Of a stretch of DNA of 64,000 nt, positions 54,829 to 63,760 are shown piece by piece. The DNA comes from Verrucomicrobiia bacterium (GTDB taxonomy: Bacteria; Verrucomicrobiota; Verrucomicrobiia; Verrucomicrobiales; Akkermansiaceae). Where the stretch lies: the NCBI GenBank assembly GCA_030431475.1, contig JAUIJD010000021.1, positions 1-64,000 on the forward strand, written 5' to 3'. Under the pieces are notes generated by a model that was not told the DNA's origin, did not search any database, and saw only the letters and a list, made by a program, of their open reading frames with translations. Numbering within the stretch: the first letter of the stretch is position 1; each line of letters starts with the position of its first letter. The translations under genes and the position numbers were made by a program.

Positions 54829-57800
54829 CTACTCGATCGAAACCTCCAGGCGGACGAATCGACGATTCTCGCCTGAGGAGTCCAGGGTGACCCGGACGGT
54901 TTCAGTGACCGTGCCATCGCCGTTGTCGATCGGACTGCCGACGGCTTCGAGCAGCGGCGCACCGCTGTCCCAATCGTCCAGATCCGTCGAGGTCTGCACA
55001 AGGTAGGACACCTGACTTGCGTCGCTGCGGCGCCGGTAGCGCAGTGCGAGGTGGGTGTTCGGGCCGTCGGGGAGCAGGATGGCTTCGGGGAGGGCCTCGA
55101 GCGGATGCGGCACGAGGTCGGCGCCCAGCGCATACATGGTGAGCCAGCTCATGCCCGGGATCGCGTCGGCGTCGGGGTCGCTCGCGCCCTGGGCGGCCAG
55201 CCAATCCCCGAAGGGATCGAGGCCCGCGCTGCCGGGCGAGGCCGGCCCGGCGATCCAGCTTTCCGGGAGGGAGTGGTCGGGAACCGAAAGGGGATCGACG
55301 AGGACCATCGAAAAGCCGTCGCCGTCGGCCTCCTCGGGCCAGGGGGAGGCGTCATCGTAGGTGAAATCGATCACCGGGGTCGTGAGCTGGAAGGAGAGGG
55401 TGAGCTGCTCGCCGCCGTTGCTCAAGTTGGCCTCGTACTGGCCGGCCACCGGGAGGCCGGTGCCGTAGCGGGCTTCGAAGGCGGGCAGGTGGTTGACGAT
55501 CACCAGTGACCCGCCCGGGGCGAGCGAAGTGATCGTGGCGCCGGCGAAGTCGAATTCGATGCCGTCGGTGAACGAGAGGGACGAGAGGTCGAGCGTGAGG
55601 CTGTCCGAGACGTTGGTGAGTTCCAAAAACTCGAAATCGGTGTCGTCGGTGGAGACCAGCAACTCGTCCCCGCTCGGGTCGGCCGGGTGATACATGACCT
55701 CCGAGATCACCAGGTTCTGCGCCAGCAGGGTCGCATCGATGCCGATCTGCGGGCTGAACTCGACGGGATCCGACCAGTGGCTGGTCCGGCCGCTTGAGTC
55801 CTCGTGCTGGACGCGGACGCGGTAGGTGTGCCCGGGGGCGACGGCCGAGGCGGGGATCGCGTGGGTGGCGGTGAAGCTCTCGAACTCGTCCATGCGGAGC
55901 GTCTCGATCTCGTACTTGCGCGGTTCGCCGGCTTCGTGGACTCCCACGCCCGGCGCCGCGATTTCGGCGAGACGCCAGCGGATCCTGCCGAAGGTGCCGC
56001 TGCCGTCGGGGTCGGAGAAGGTGCTGCTTTCGAAGGCGAGGCCGTTGGTCGGGAAGCCGGGATCGCCCACGTAGCTCAGGGTCGGCTTGTCAGGGATCAG
56101 CGCATCTGTGGCCTCCTGGTTGAGATACTCGAATCCGTAGCCGGCCGGGATGCCGTTGCCGGGCGACCAGCTGCCGCCGGTGAAGCGGTCGGTCATGTAG
56201 TCGATGATGTGCTGGACGAAGCCCTCGTGGTCCTGCGAGACCAGCGTGCGCACGTAGGTGCCGCCGAAGCGGCTGTCGGTGAAGGGCGACTGGTAGAAGT
56301 TGCCCTTGTGGTTGGTCTGTCCCGAGGTGTTGCCGACGCTTCCCTTCGTCCGGGGATGATGGTTCCACAGGAAGGCGTCGAGGTCGGCCCAGGTGAGCGC
56401 CTGACCGGCCGGGTTGACGATCTGCGCATACTCGTCGACCAACTGCCCGATCTGCCCGCCGGCCGGGGAATCGTCGGAGGCCATCAGGTCCGAGATCTCC
56501 CGGCAGCGGTTGCGGAACTCGATCATCAGCTGCGGGTGGTTGAGGATCGAGTTCTGCTGGCGGATCACCCCGGCCTGGTGCGTCTCGGCGATGAACATCA
56601 TGTCGAGGTCCCAGGGCATCGGCACCCACTGGTCCGCGGTTGGTTCGTGGTAGAAGTAGTGGTTGGCGCCGAGGCGGATATCGACGTTTCCGGTCAACCG
56701 GTTGAGCGCCCGCATCGAGTAGTAGGCCGGCATGTCCATGCGGTCCCGCCACCAGCTTTCGGTCTGGGCGGAGTTCGAGTCGGCGTAGAACGAGTTCCAG
56801 TCCGAGGAGTCGGTGACCTGGGTGTCGCCCTGCTCCTTCTTGTCGCCGTTGCCGCCTTCGATCTTGTAAACGTTTCCGTCCTCGAGCCCGCGGTCGTCGA
56901 GGAAGGATCCGTTCGGCTGCTCGACCGCGAGATAGAGGCCCCAGAGATCGGAGTCGTAGGGGTCGGACGGATTGCTCTCCGCGGCGCCGTCGACCACCCG
57001 GAACGACAGGTAGTGGGTCCTCGACGAGGGCACGCCGGCGAGATCGTAGAGCCGGAACGAGACCGCCTCGTCGAGGCCGGCCATGCCGCGGTTCACCGCC
57101 GCCCAAGGCGACGCGCAGGCGTTGAAGTTCAGCTTGGTCCAGGTGGAGTCGTATTTCCGGCCCCAGTCGTCCCGGGCCTGGAAGCGCCGTGCGCGGTTGA
57201 AGTGGAACCGCCACTTGTTCTTTCCCGAGACATAGGTCGAAAACTCGCCGCGGTTCTCGAACTCGATGTGGTCGTAGACCTTGCCGTCATAGACCAGCGT
57301 GCCGGTCATGTGGACGCCGTCGTAGCCGCTGTTGTACTGGGAGTTGATGACGTCGGTGTTGTGGGCGATCAGATGGTAAACGGGCAGATCGTCCATCAGG
57401 TCCGCCGGAAAGGTCTCGGTGGAGCCGCCGGGGGCGAAGGATCCCGACCAGGCCGGGGCTCCGTCGTGGACGTAGTAGGCGAAGTTGGGTTGCTCGTCGT
57501 CGGCGTAGGGCACGGTGAGGGCGTTGGCGTTCGTGTCCTCGGTCTCGATCCGATAGCGCACCAGCCGGCGGTGCGTCTGCACGGTGCCGGGAAGGGTGGC
57601 GGTGTAGGTGTCGTCGCCGGCGACCGCGTCGCCCCCGCTGCCGTCGTCGGTCATCGCGACCGTCGTCCAGCCGGTCTCGTAGGCCGCGTCGCTACGGCGG
57701 ATGTAGTTTCCTGGATCGACCGTCTGGTAATGGAGCGTGACCGAGGCGACGCCTTCGGGGTCGGTGACCTTGGCGCTGACGACCACCGGCGTGCCGGAAG

Positions 57801-58920
57801 AAGGGGACTCGGGCGCGTGCCCGACCTGGCGGATCTGCGGTGGGGCCTCGTTGGAGAACGAGGAGTTCGAAGCGCCCGGCGTGGGGACTCCGGACAAGGC
57901 GCCCGCTTCGGGGGTCCGCAGCTCGACGTCGATGGAGAAGTCCGAGCTCGAAAGCGAGGTGTTGAGCGCGTGGACGGCGATCACGTTGGTGCCGCCGTTG
58001 ATCAGGTTGCCCGCGTTCGGCAGGGTGATTTCCTCCCACACCGCCTCGTGGTTGTTGCCGAAGCCGTCGTAGGGGATCTCGCCGGGATCGACCGAAACGC
58101 GGCCCACTTCGGTGCCGTTCAGCCAGACGATGGCGCCGTCGTCGGCATAGACCCGCAGCAGCAGTGAGTTCGGGATTTCCTGGGGATCGACCGTGAAGCT
58201 GTGGCGGAGGTAGACGGTCGAGTAGTTGTAGCGCATGTCGCCGAGCACGGTCGTGTCGTCGCCGTCGCCGTAGCCGATGGGCGTCTGTCCCCCGAGCCAT
58301 GAGGCATCCTCGCTGAAGACCGCCGACCGCCAGGCATCGACCGGGCTCGAGGCTTCGGAGGTTCCCTTGCGGTAGCTCCAGCCGCTGCTCGCGGCGGGGA
58401 CGTAGATCACCGGCGTCGGGGGCACCGGCGGTGAGCCCGAGGTGCGCCACGAGCCGGCGAGATCGTTGTCGAGAGCCGGGTGGACGAGTTCCATCGAGCC
58501 GCCGCCGCCGCGGGCCCCGGTGGGCCACGGGAAGCCGGACTGGTATTCCACCCGATCGACCTCGGTGTCGGTGGCATCGAGCAGTTCGATGACTTCGCCG
58601 TCGTTGTTGAGCCCCTTTTCCCAGGGGCCGAGCGCGGTCACGCCGTAGACCGACGACAGGGTGGCCGGATCCTCGCCGACGACCAGATACCCGCCGCCGG
58701 CGATCTGGGTGCCGTCGGGAAAGATGAAATCGACCGCCTCGGCCAGCGTCCAGCCGGAGAGATCGACCGGACCGGCACCGGAATTGTGCAACTCGATGAA
58801 CTCCTCGGCGCTGGTTTCGTCGTCCGGATCGTAGTGGATCTCGTTGATGACGATGTCTGCGGCGCCCCAGTGCAGGGGGAGCAGCGAGAGTAGAAGCAGG
58901 GCTTTGGCTGGGGAACGCAT
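54829..58920 (-). CDS. Giant secreted CotH-kinase / lamin-tail protein 2
   Basis: 1363 residues from the ATG at 58920 (MRSPAKALLLLSLLPLHWGAADIVINEIHYDPD); a TTG four codons upstream is less likely. A signal peptide is followed directly by a lamin-tail domain (about 20-150), a beta-sandwich with SLLLRVYADDGAIVWLNG (about 220-340), and the CotH-like kinase domain (about 470-900) with PWDLDMMF (Asp771, Asp773). A second lamin-tail domain lies at about 1070-1190. It is a paralogue of the next gene, lacking the N-terminal LamG and Ig-like parts. Confidence 0.85.
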   Translation of the reverse strand: MRSPAKALLLLSLLPLHWGAADIVINEIHYDPDDETSAEEFIELHNSGAGPVDLSGWTLAEAVDFIFPDGTQIAGGGYLVVGEDPATLSSVYGVTALGPWEKGLNNDGEVIELLDATDTEVDRVEYQSGFPWPTGARGGGGSMELVHPALDNDLAGSWRTSGSPPVPPTPVIYVPAASSGWSYRKGTSEASSPVDAWRSAVFSEDASWLGGQTPIGYGDGDDTTVLGDMRYNYSTVYLRHSFTVDPQEIPNSLLLRVYADDGAIVWLNGTEVGRVSVDPGEIPYDGFGNNHEAVWEEITLPNAGNLINGGTNVIAVHALNTSLSSSDFSIDVELRTPEAGALSGVPTPGASNSSFSNEAPPQIRQVGHAPESPSSGTPVVVSAKVTDPEGVASVTLHYQTVDPGNYIRRSDAAYETGWTTVAMTDDGSGGDAVAGDDTYTATLPGTVQTHRRLVRYRIETEDTNANALTVPYADDEQPNFAYYVHDGAPAWSGSFAPGGSTETFPADLMDDLPVYHLIAHNTDVINSQYNSGYDGVHMTGTLVYDGKVYDHIEFENRGEFSTYVSGKNKWRFHFNRARRFQARDDWGRKYDSTWTKLNFNACASPWAAVNRGMAGLDEAVSFRLYDLAGVPSSRTHYLSFRVVDGAAESNPSDPYDSDLWGLYLAVEQPNGSFLDDRGLEDGNVYKIEGGNGDKKEQGDTQVTDSSDWNSFYADSNSAQTESWWRDRMDMPAYYSMRALNRLTGNVDIRLGANHYFYHEPTADQWVPMPWDLDMMFIAETHQAGVIRQQNSILNHPQLMIEFRNRCREISDLMASDDSPAGGQIGQLVDEYAQIVNPAGQALTWADLDAFLWNHHPRTKGSVGNTSGQTNHKGNFYQSPFTDSRFGGTYVRTLVSQDHEGFVQHIIDYMTDRFTGGSWSPGNGIPAGYGFEYLNQEATDALIPDKPTLSYVGDPGFPTNGLAFESSTFSDPDGSGTFGRIRWRLAEIAAPGVGVHEAGEPRKYEIETLRMDEFESFTATHAIPASAVAPGHTYRVRVQHEDSSGRTSHWSDPVEFSPQIGIDATLLAQNLVISEVMYHPADPSGDELLVSTDDTDFEFLELTNVSDSLTLDLSSLSFTDGIEFDFAGATITSLAPGGSLVIVNHLPAFEARYGTGLPVAGQYEANLSNGGEQLTLSFQLTTPVIDFTYDDASPWPEEADGDGFSMVLVDPLSVPDHSLPESWIAGPASPGSAGLDPFGDWLAAQGASDPDADAIPGMSWLTMYALGADLVPHPLEALPEAILLPDGPNTHLALRYRRRSDASQVSYLVQTSTDLDDWDSGAPLLEAVGSPIDNGDGTVTETVRVTLDSSGENRRFVRLEVSIE

Positions 58921-59029
58921 GCGCAGGATCAAATCGGGAAAAGGCGTCGGATCGCCAATTCGGCCGAGAAACTAGCCCGCTGGAGAGCGAAGGAAAGCGG
59001 GTTTTGACGGCAACGGGTGCCGGGGGCGC

Positions 59030-60286
59030 TCAAAAGTAGCTGCGGAAGGCGATCAGGTAGCTCATCGCCCTCACGTCGCCGTTCCGGGCGTGCAGCTTGG
59101 TATGGGAGACGCCCGCCATGATCTTGGCCCGGTCTCCGCAGAGGTGGTAGTTCAGGCCGGCGTAGAAGCTGTGGCTCATATCTCCCCGACCGTTGTCGAC
59201 ATCGATCAGCGGATCGTCGTGGCGGGCCCGCACGTAGCGGCTGTCGAGGCGGATGCCCTCGGCTTCCTCGGATTCCTGGTACTGATAGCTGAGCACCAGT
59301 TGGAGCCGGTCCTCGACGATCCAGTACCACGGCATCACGACATAACCCCAGAAGTCTCCCTGGCGACGGGTGCGGAGGTTGCCTTCCCCGATGCCGCCGT
59401 TGTCGCCGTAGATGCCGTTGACCATCACCCCCCAGCGGTCGTCCTCGTAAACGCCGGAAAGCGACGAGGCCCAGGCGTAGCCCAGCGCCCGGTCGACGCC
59501 ACGGGGGTCGTTGAGGATCTGATCATAGACGAAGCGCCAGCGCTTCTTCGGCTCCCACTCGAGGCTGCCGTAGTAGAAGTACCCGTCGTTCCACCCGCCG
59601 AGCGCATCGGCGTCGTCCTCACCGCTGAAAGCCCCGATCGTGAGTTCCCAGTCGCCGCGCCCGATGGCCAGCACGGCACCGGTCGGCCGCCCCTCCTCGC
59701 CGCCGACGCGGTCGGAAAGCGCCGAGCGCTCGATGGTGAAGATCTCGCGCGACGACTGGTGGGCCTCTTCGCCCACCGCCACCTTCATCTTGCCGTAGGT
59801 CAGCTCGAGCTTGTCCAGCCACTCGAGGTCGAAGGCCTTGTCGAGATCCAGTTCGAGGGTAAGGGTGTCGAAGGTGTCGTAGCCCCAGTCGAGCTGATAC
59901 GGATAATTGTCACGGAAGCGGCGGTCATCCACGAGGTTCACGCTGATCTCGGACTTCAGAAACCGGAGGAACTCGACCTCCGCCCCAAGGCGGGCGCGGC
60001 GGAACTCGTCGTAGGTGTCGTGGAACCGCCGGCCGTTGACGTCCTTCCCGGCGACATAGGCGGCCTGGTAGTGGAAGCGACCCTCCAGTTCGAAACGCTG
60101 GATGAAGGGGTTGTCGTCCGACTCGTAGAGCAGCCCGGGATCGTCCTCGAGCCATTCGCAGATGCCCTTCGGTTCGTCATCCTTGTCCGGCTTGTCGGGT
60201 TTCCCGGTCCCGGACTTCGCGTCGCCCGCGGCGGCGGTCCCGGCCACGGCGGCGAGCAGGGCGGGGAGGATGATCCGCGTTTTCAT
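59030..60286 (-). CDS. OprO/OprP-like phosphate-selective porin
   Basis: 418 residues with a signal peptide (MKTRIILPALLAAVAGTAAAG), a charged linker, and amphipathic beta-strands to the end, with terminal aromatic residues (LIAFRSYF), as in 16-stranded outer-membrane porins. The length and repeats (FELEGRFHYQAAYV, RRARLGAEVEFLRFLKSEISVNLVDD) fit the OprO/OprP family. With a polyphosphate polymerase in the same run, phosphate or polyphosphate passage is plausible (inferred). The start overlaps the DUF4956 stop by 4 bases. Confidence 0.82.
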   Translation of the reverse strand: MKTRIILPALLAAVAGTAAAGDAKSGTGKPDKPDKDDEPKGICEWLEDDPGLLYESDDNPFIQRFELEGRFHYQAAYVAGKDVNGRRFHDTYDEFRRARLGAEVEFLRFLKSEISVNLVDDRRFRDNYPYQLDWGYDTFDTLTLELDLDKAFDLEWLDKLELTYGKMKVAVGEEAHQSSREIFTIERSALSDRVGGEEGRPTGAVLAIGRGDWELTIGAFSGEDDADALGGWNDGYFYYGSLEWEPKKRWRFVYDQILNDPRGVDRALGYAWASSLSGVYEDDRWGVMVNGIYGDNGGIGEGNLRTRRQGDFWGYVVMPWYWIVEDRLQLVLSYQYQESEEAEGIRLDSRYVRARHDDPLIDVDNGRGDMSHSFYAGLNYHLCGDRAKIMAGVSHTKLHARNGDVRAMSYLIAFRSYF

Positions 60287-60981
60287 GAGTCGAACTCCTG
60301 CTCGGTCGGTGCGATCACGACCCGGTTGTTTCCGGTCGCGGCCTGGACCGCCTCGAGCAGTTGGGAGGTCTTCACCTCGTCCTTCAACTGCAGACCGTAG
60401 CGCAGTTCGGTCATCATGCCCGCCTGCACCGAGGCGATGCGGAGCAACTGGGTGCGAACGGTGAATTTCTCGAAGATGGGCGCCATCAGCTCCTCGAAGT
60501 CCTGATCGTTGGTGATGCGCATCGTCATCATGTGCGAGGCGCGGCGTGCGGCGTAGGCGTTGGTCTTGGTCAGCAGATAGATCGCGAGGCCGACGATCAC
60601 GGTGATGATGCAGGCCATGAGGTAGAGGTGGGCGCCGACGACCATGCCGATCGCCATGGCGAAGAAGACGAACGCGAGGTCGCGCGACTGGCCGAGGGTG
60701 CGGCGGAAGCGGATCACCGAGAAGGCGGCGAACATGCCGAAGGCGATCGCCCCGTTCCCGCTGACCACCATGATCAGGATGGTGGTGACCACGCCGATGA
60801 TGATCAGCGTCTGGACGAAGTCCTGGGAGTAGCGGGTGCCCTTGTAGGTCTTCCGGTAGAGTTGGCCGATCAGGAGGTTCAGGCCGATGCTGATGAGCAT
60901 GGCCATCGCGACCTCGGCGGGGCCGGGAATGGCGTCACCGGCGGGTGCGATCAGGTCGTTGAGGAGTTCGTCCAGGTTCAT
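60283..60981 (-). CDS. DUF4956 membrane protein
   Basis: 232 residues with about four membrane segments in the first 140 residues (MLISIGLNLLIGQLY, QTLIIIGVVTTILIMVV, FGMFAAFSVIRFRRTLGQSRDLAFVFFAMAIGM), then a cytoplasmic tail of about 90 residues. This is the DUF4956 pattern, typically next to VTC-type polymerase genes. The role is unknown; channel or polymerase partner are possibilities. It overlaps the VTC gene by 47 bp and the porin gene by 4 bp. Confidence 0.9.
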   Translation of the reverse strand: MNLDELLNDLIAPAGDAIPGPAEVAMAMLISIGLNLLIGQLYRKTYKGTRYSQDFVQTLIIIGVVTTILIMVVSGNGAIAFGMFAAFSVIRFRRTLGQSRDLAFVFFAMAIGMVVGAHLYLMACIITVIVGLAIYLLTKTNAYAARRASHMMTMRITNDQDFEELMAPIFEKFTVRTQLLRIASVQAGMMTELRYGLQLKDEVKTSQLLEAVQAATGNNRVVIAPTEQEFDS

Positions 60982-61702
60982 GAGGGTGAGGGCGGCCGAG
61001 GTCGTAGCGTTCCAGCGCGGTGGCGTACTTGCTGAACCCCCGGGGAACCAGCTTGCGGCTGCCGAGCAACGAGCGGAACCAGTAGGGGACGGTGCCGATG
61101 GTCTTGACCTCCATCACGGCCTCGCCCTCTTCGATCAGGTCGTGACGGGCATCCGGATCGTCGCCGGAGGCATAGTCGGGGAAGCAGCAGCGGAGGTCCG
61201 CGTCGAAGGTGATCCGGATGGTGCCGTCGATCCCGCTGTCGTACGCCCACCGATGGTACTGGATCCGGACGACGGGGGAGAGCGGGGGATCCTCCAGCAT
61301 GCCGGCCAGCTCGTCGCGGAAGCGCTCTCCACCGGCCGCCTCGGAGAAGGCCGGCAGGCGACCGCCGAGGAAGCTTTTCAGCTCCGATTCGCTGACTTCC
61401 ACGCGGCGCTTGACCGTGCGACCGCCCTGCTTGTGCTTGATCTCGATGAAACGGGCGGGCGGAACCGTCGGGCGGAGATCTTCGTAAGTGCGCGTCCGGA
61501 TGCGTCGGCGGTTCGGCTTGGCGAGTGCCTTCTGCCAGTAGCTTTCCCGGTCCTCCGAGTCGAAGTAGTCGGAGCGGACGCGGTAGCCGGCGACCGCCCC
61601 CCGATCGGCATCGAGATGCTCCGCCACCTGGGCGCGGATCGGCCCCAGCATGCCGGTCGGCAGGAGGAACTTGAATTCGCGGCGCTTCTGATGGGCATCC
61701 AT
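60935..61702 (-). CDS. VTC-domain polyphosphate polymerase
   Basis: 255 residues covering the VTC catalytic tunnel domain: RREFKFLLP (Lys for phosphate binding), YRVRSDYFDSEDRESYWQK, RRRIRTRTYEDL, FIEIKHKQGGRTVKRRVEV, and near the end VMEVKTIGTVPYWF. These basic and acidic residues match the polyphosphate-synthesising VTC4 core, which makes polyphosphate from ATP. No membrane segments are present; the partner DUF4956 protein may anchor it. It is first gene of the run that continues through two CotH proteins. Confidence 0.9.
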   Translation of the reverse strand: MDAHQKRREFKFLLPTGMLGPIRAQVAEHLDADRGAVAGYRVRSDYFDSEDRESYWQKALAKPNRRRIRTRTYEDLRPTVPPARFIEIKHKQGGRTVKRRVEVSESELKSFLGGRLPAFSEAAGGERFRDELAGMLEDPPLSPVVRIQYHRWAYDSGIDGTIRITFDADLRCCFPDYASGDDPDARHDLIEEGEAVMEVKTIGTVPYWFRSLLGSRKLVPRGFSKYATALERYDLGRPHPHEPGRTPQRPDRTRR

Positions 61703-61889
61703 GGAGACGGGGGGAGTTTGGTGACGACTTCGTCACCTTGGCCCCGCGATCTACCGTGCGTCCATGCGGATTGTTGCAGAAACGCAGCGAATTTCCGGCA
61801 AACTAACCCGAATAGGGGGGCGAGGTCCCGCCCCGACAAGCGGGATCGGTTTTCCTCCTCGACGCCGGGATCCCGACGCCATTCGCGAC

Positions 61890-63557
61890 TCAACTGTAGA
61901 CCTGCTGGTAATACTCGTCCGCCATCCGGTCGGAGTCGAAGAAGGGAACCACCTCGGTCATGCTGTTCATCACGAGCTGGTTCCATTCATCGGGGCGCTC
62001 GTAGTACATCGGCAGCGCCTTGTTCTGGAGGATGTCGAGGATGCCGAGGCGGTCGTGCTCGTCGCGGTCGTGGTCGGAAAGACCCGGATCGGCCGGCGGG
62101 ACGATGAAGGAGTTGTGGTCGTCCTTGGCGAACTCGCACACCCAGCCGTCGTAGGTCGAGAGGTTGATCGCGGCGTTCATCGCGGCGGTCATGCCCGAGG
62201 TGCCGGAGGCCTCGCGGGTGACGACCGGGTTGTTGAGCCAGATGTCGGCGCCATACTTCAGCAGGCGGGACAGCTCGAGTTCGTAGCCGACGACCACCGA
62301 GGCGTTCGGGAAGTCGCGGGTCAGGCGGACGAGGTGGTTGAAGGTGTCGATCGCGCCGTAGTCGAAGGGGAAGGGCTTGCCACCCCAGATGACCTGGATC
62401 GGTCGGTCGTCGTTGTTGAGCAGCGTGCGGAAGGCCTTCATGTCTCGCGTGATCAGCTCGGCACGCTTGTAGCCGGCGAAGCGGCGGGCCCAGACGACGG
62501 TCAGGACGTCGGGGTTGAACAGCTTTCCGGTCTGATCGGCGACCACGCGGAAAAGCTGATCCTTCAGCTCACGCTTGCGGTCGCGGAGGAATTCGAGGTC
62601 GCCGTTCTGGCGGGCGCGCTCGAGCCCCCGGTCCTTCCAGTAGCGGGCGTTCTGGGCGTTGGTCACGTGGCCGATCGGGCAGATGCCCTCGTGGTGGCCC
62701 CACATCTTGCGCGACACCTCGCCGTGCAGCTTCGAGACGCCGTTCGCCTTGTGGCTCAGCCGCAGCGCGGCCAGCGAGTGGTTGAAGACGTTGTGCTTGT
62801 CGACCCCGGCGGCTTCGCGGACGAGCTTCTCATCGAGGCCGCCGAAGAAGCCGGCCTTCTTGAGCAGGCCGAAGTCGTGCTTCTCGTTGCCCGCTTCCTC
62901 CGGCGTGTGGGTGGTGAAGACGAAGCGCTTGCGAACCTCGGACGGATCGGCCTCGTGGCTTTCCATCACGCGGAAGGCGGCGGAAAGGGCGTGGGCCTCG
63001 TTGAGGTGGTAGATCTCGGGGTCGACCTTGAGCTCCTCCAGCAGGCGGGCGCCGCCGATGCCGAGCACCATGTACTGGGCGATGCGCCGACCGGGGTCGT
63101 TGTCGTAGAGCCGCTGGGTGATCTGGCGGTCGTCGTGGTCGTTCTCCTCGAGGTCGGTGGTGAGGAAGAACATCGGCACGGTGCCGAAGACCTCGGAGGG
63201 CAGGAACTTCGCGCCGACCCAGACGTCCTTGCCGTAGATCGGGACCTGGAAGCGGATGCCGGTGTCCTGGAGGAAGGCATACTCCTTGCGTCGGAACTGG
63301 ACGGCCATTTCGCGGCCTTCGCCGCGGGTCTGGTTGTAGTAGCCGCAGGTCCAGTAGACGCCGATGCCGAGCAGGTTCTGCTGCAGCGCGTAGGCCGAAC
63401 GCATGTGCGAGCCGGCGAGGAAGCCGAGGCCGCCGGAGTAGATCTTGAAGGACTGGTCGATGGCAAACTCGCAGCAGAAATAGACGGCGCTGCGGGCATA
63501 CTTCGGGTTGATCTCGTACGGATGACGGTAGGGATCGGGCAGGAAGGAATCGGACAT
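61890..63557 (-). CDS. Short-form alpha-glucan phosphorylase homologue lacking the PLP lysine
   Basis: 555 residues from the ATG at 63557 (MSDSFLPDPYRHPYEINPKYARSAVYFCCEFAIDQ). GT35 features include YSGGLGFLAGSH, HLNEAHALSAAFRVME, FTTHTPEEAGN, and WARRFAGYKRAELI. The signature that normally reads EASGTSGMK, with the lysine holding pyridoxal phosphate, is EASGTSGMT here (Thr457). It may be a diverged phosphorylase subfamily or a PLP-independent glucosyltransferase. A duplicate of its 3' end lies at 47839-48119. The leader TTTCCCTACCACCGACACC lacks a Shine-Dalgarno. Confidence 0.8.
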   Translation of the reverse strand: MSDSFLPDPYRHPYEINPKYARSAVYFCCEFAIDQSFKIYSGGLGFLAGSHMRSAYALQQNLLGIGVYWTCGYYNQTRGEGREMAVQFRRKEYAFLQDTGIRFQVPIYGKDVWVGAKFLPSEVFGTVPMFFLTTDLEENDHDDRQITQRLYDNDPGRRIAQYMVLGIGGARLLEELKVDPEIYHLNEAHALSAAFRVMESHEADPSEVRKRFVFTTHTPEEAGNEKHDFGLLKKAGFFGGLDEKLVREAAGVDKHNVFNHSLAALRLSHKANGVSKLHGEVSRKMWGHHEGICPIGHVTNAQNARYWKDRGLERARQNGDLEFLRDRKRELKDQLFRVVADQTGKLFNPDVLTVVWARRFAGYKRAELITRDMKAFRTLLNNDDRPIQVIWGGKPFPFDYGAIDTFNHLVRLTRDFPNASVVVGYELELSRLLKYGADIWLNNPVVTREASGTSGMTAAMNAAINLSTYDGWVCEFAKDDHNSFIVPPADPGLSDHDRDEHDRLGILDILQNKALPMYYERPDEWNQLVMNSMTEVVPFFDSDRMADEYYQQVYS

Positions 63558-63760
63558 GGTGTCGGTGGTAGGGAAAGTCTTTGCGGGAGCCAATGTCCCG
63601 AGACCGCGAAGCGTTGGGCGAAATTCTGGATTTGTGAATCGCGAAGCGCGTTTACCGGGAGAATGCGGCACATCCGGTGCCATTTGCGCGGGAAATACGG
63701 GGGGGCATGGGATTCTCCCCTTTCAGCGGGTCGGCCGAAGCCGGGGAGTGGTCGAGGCGG

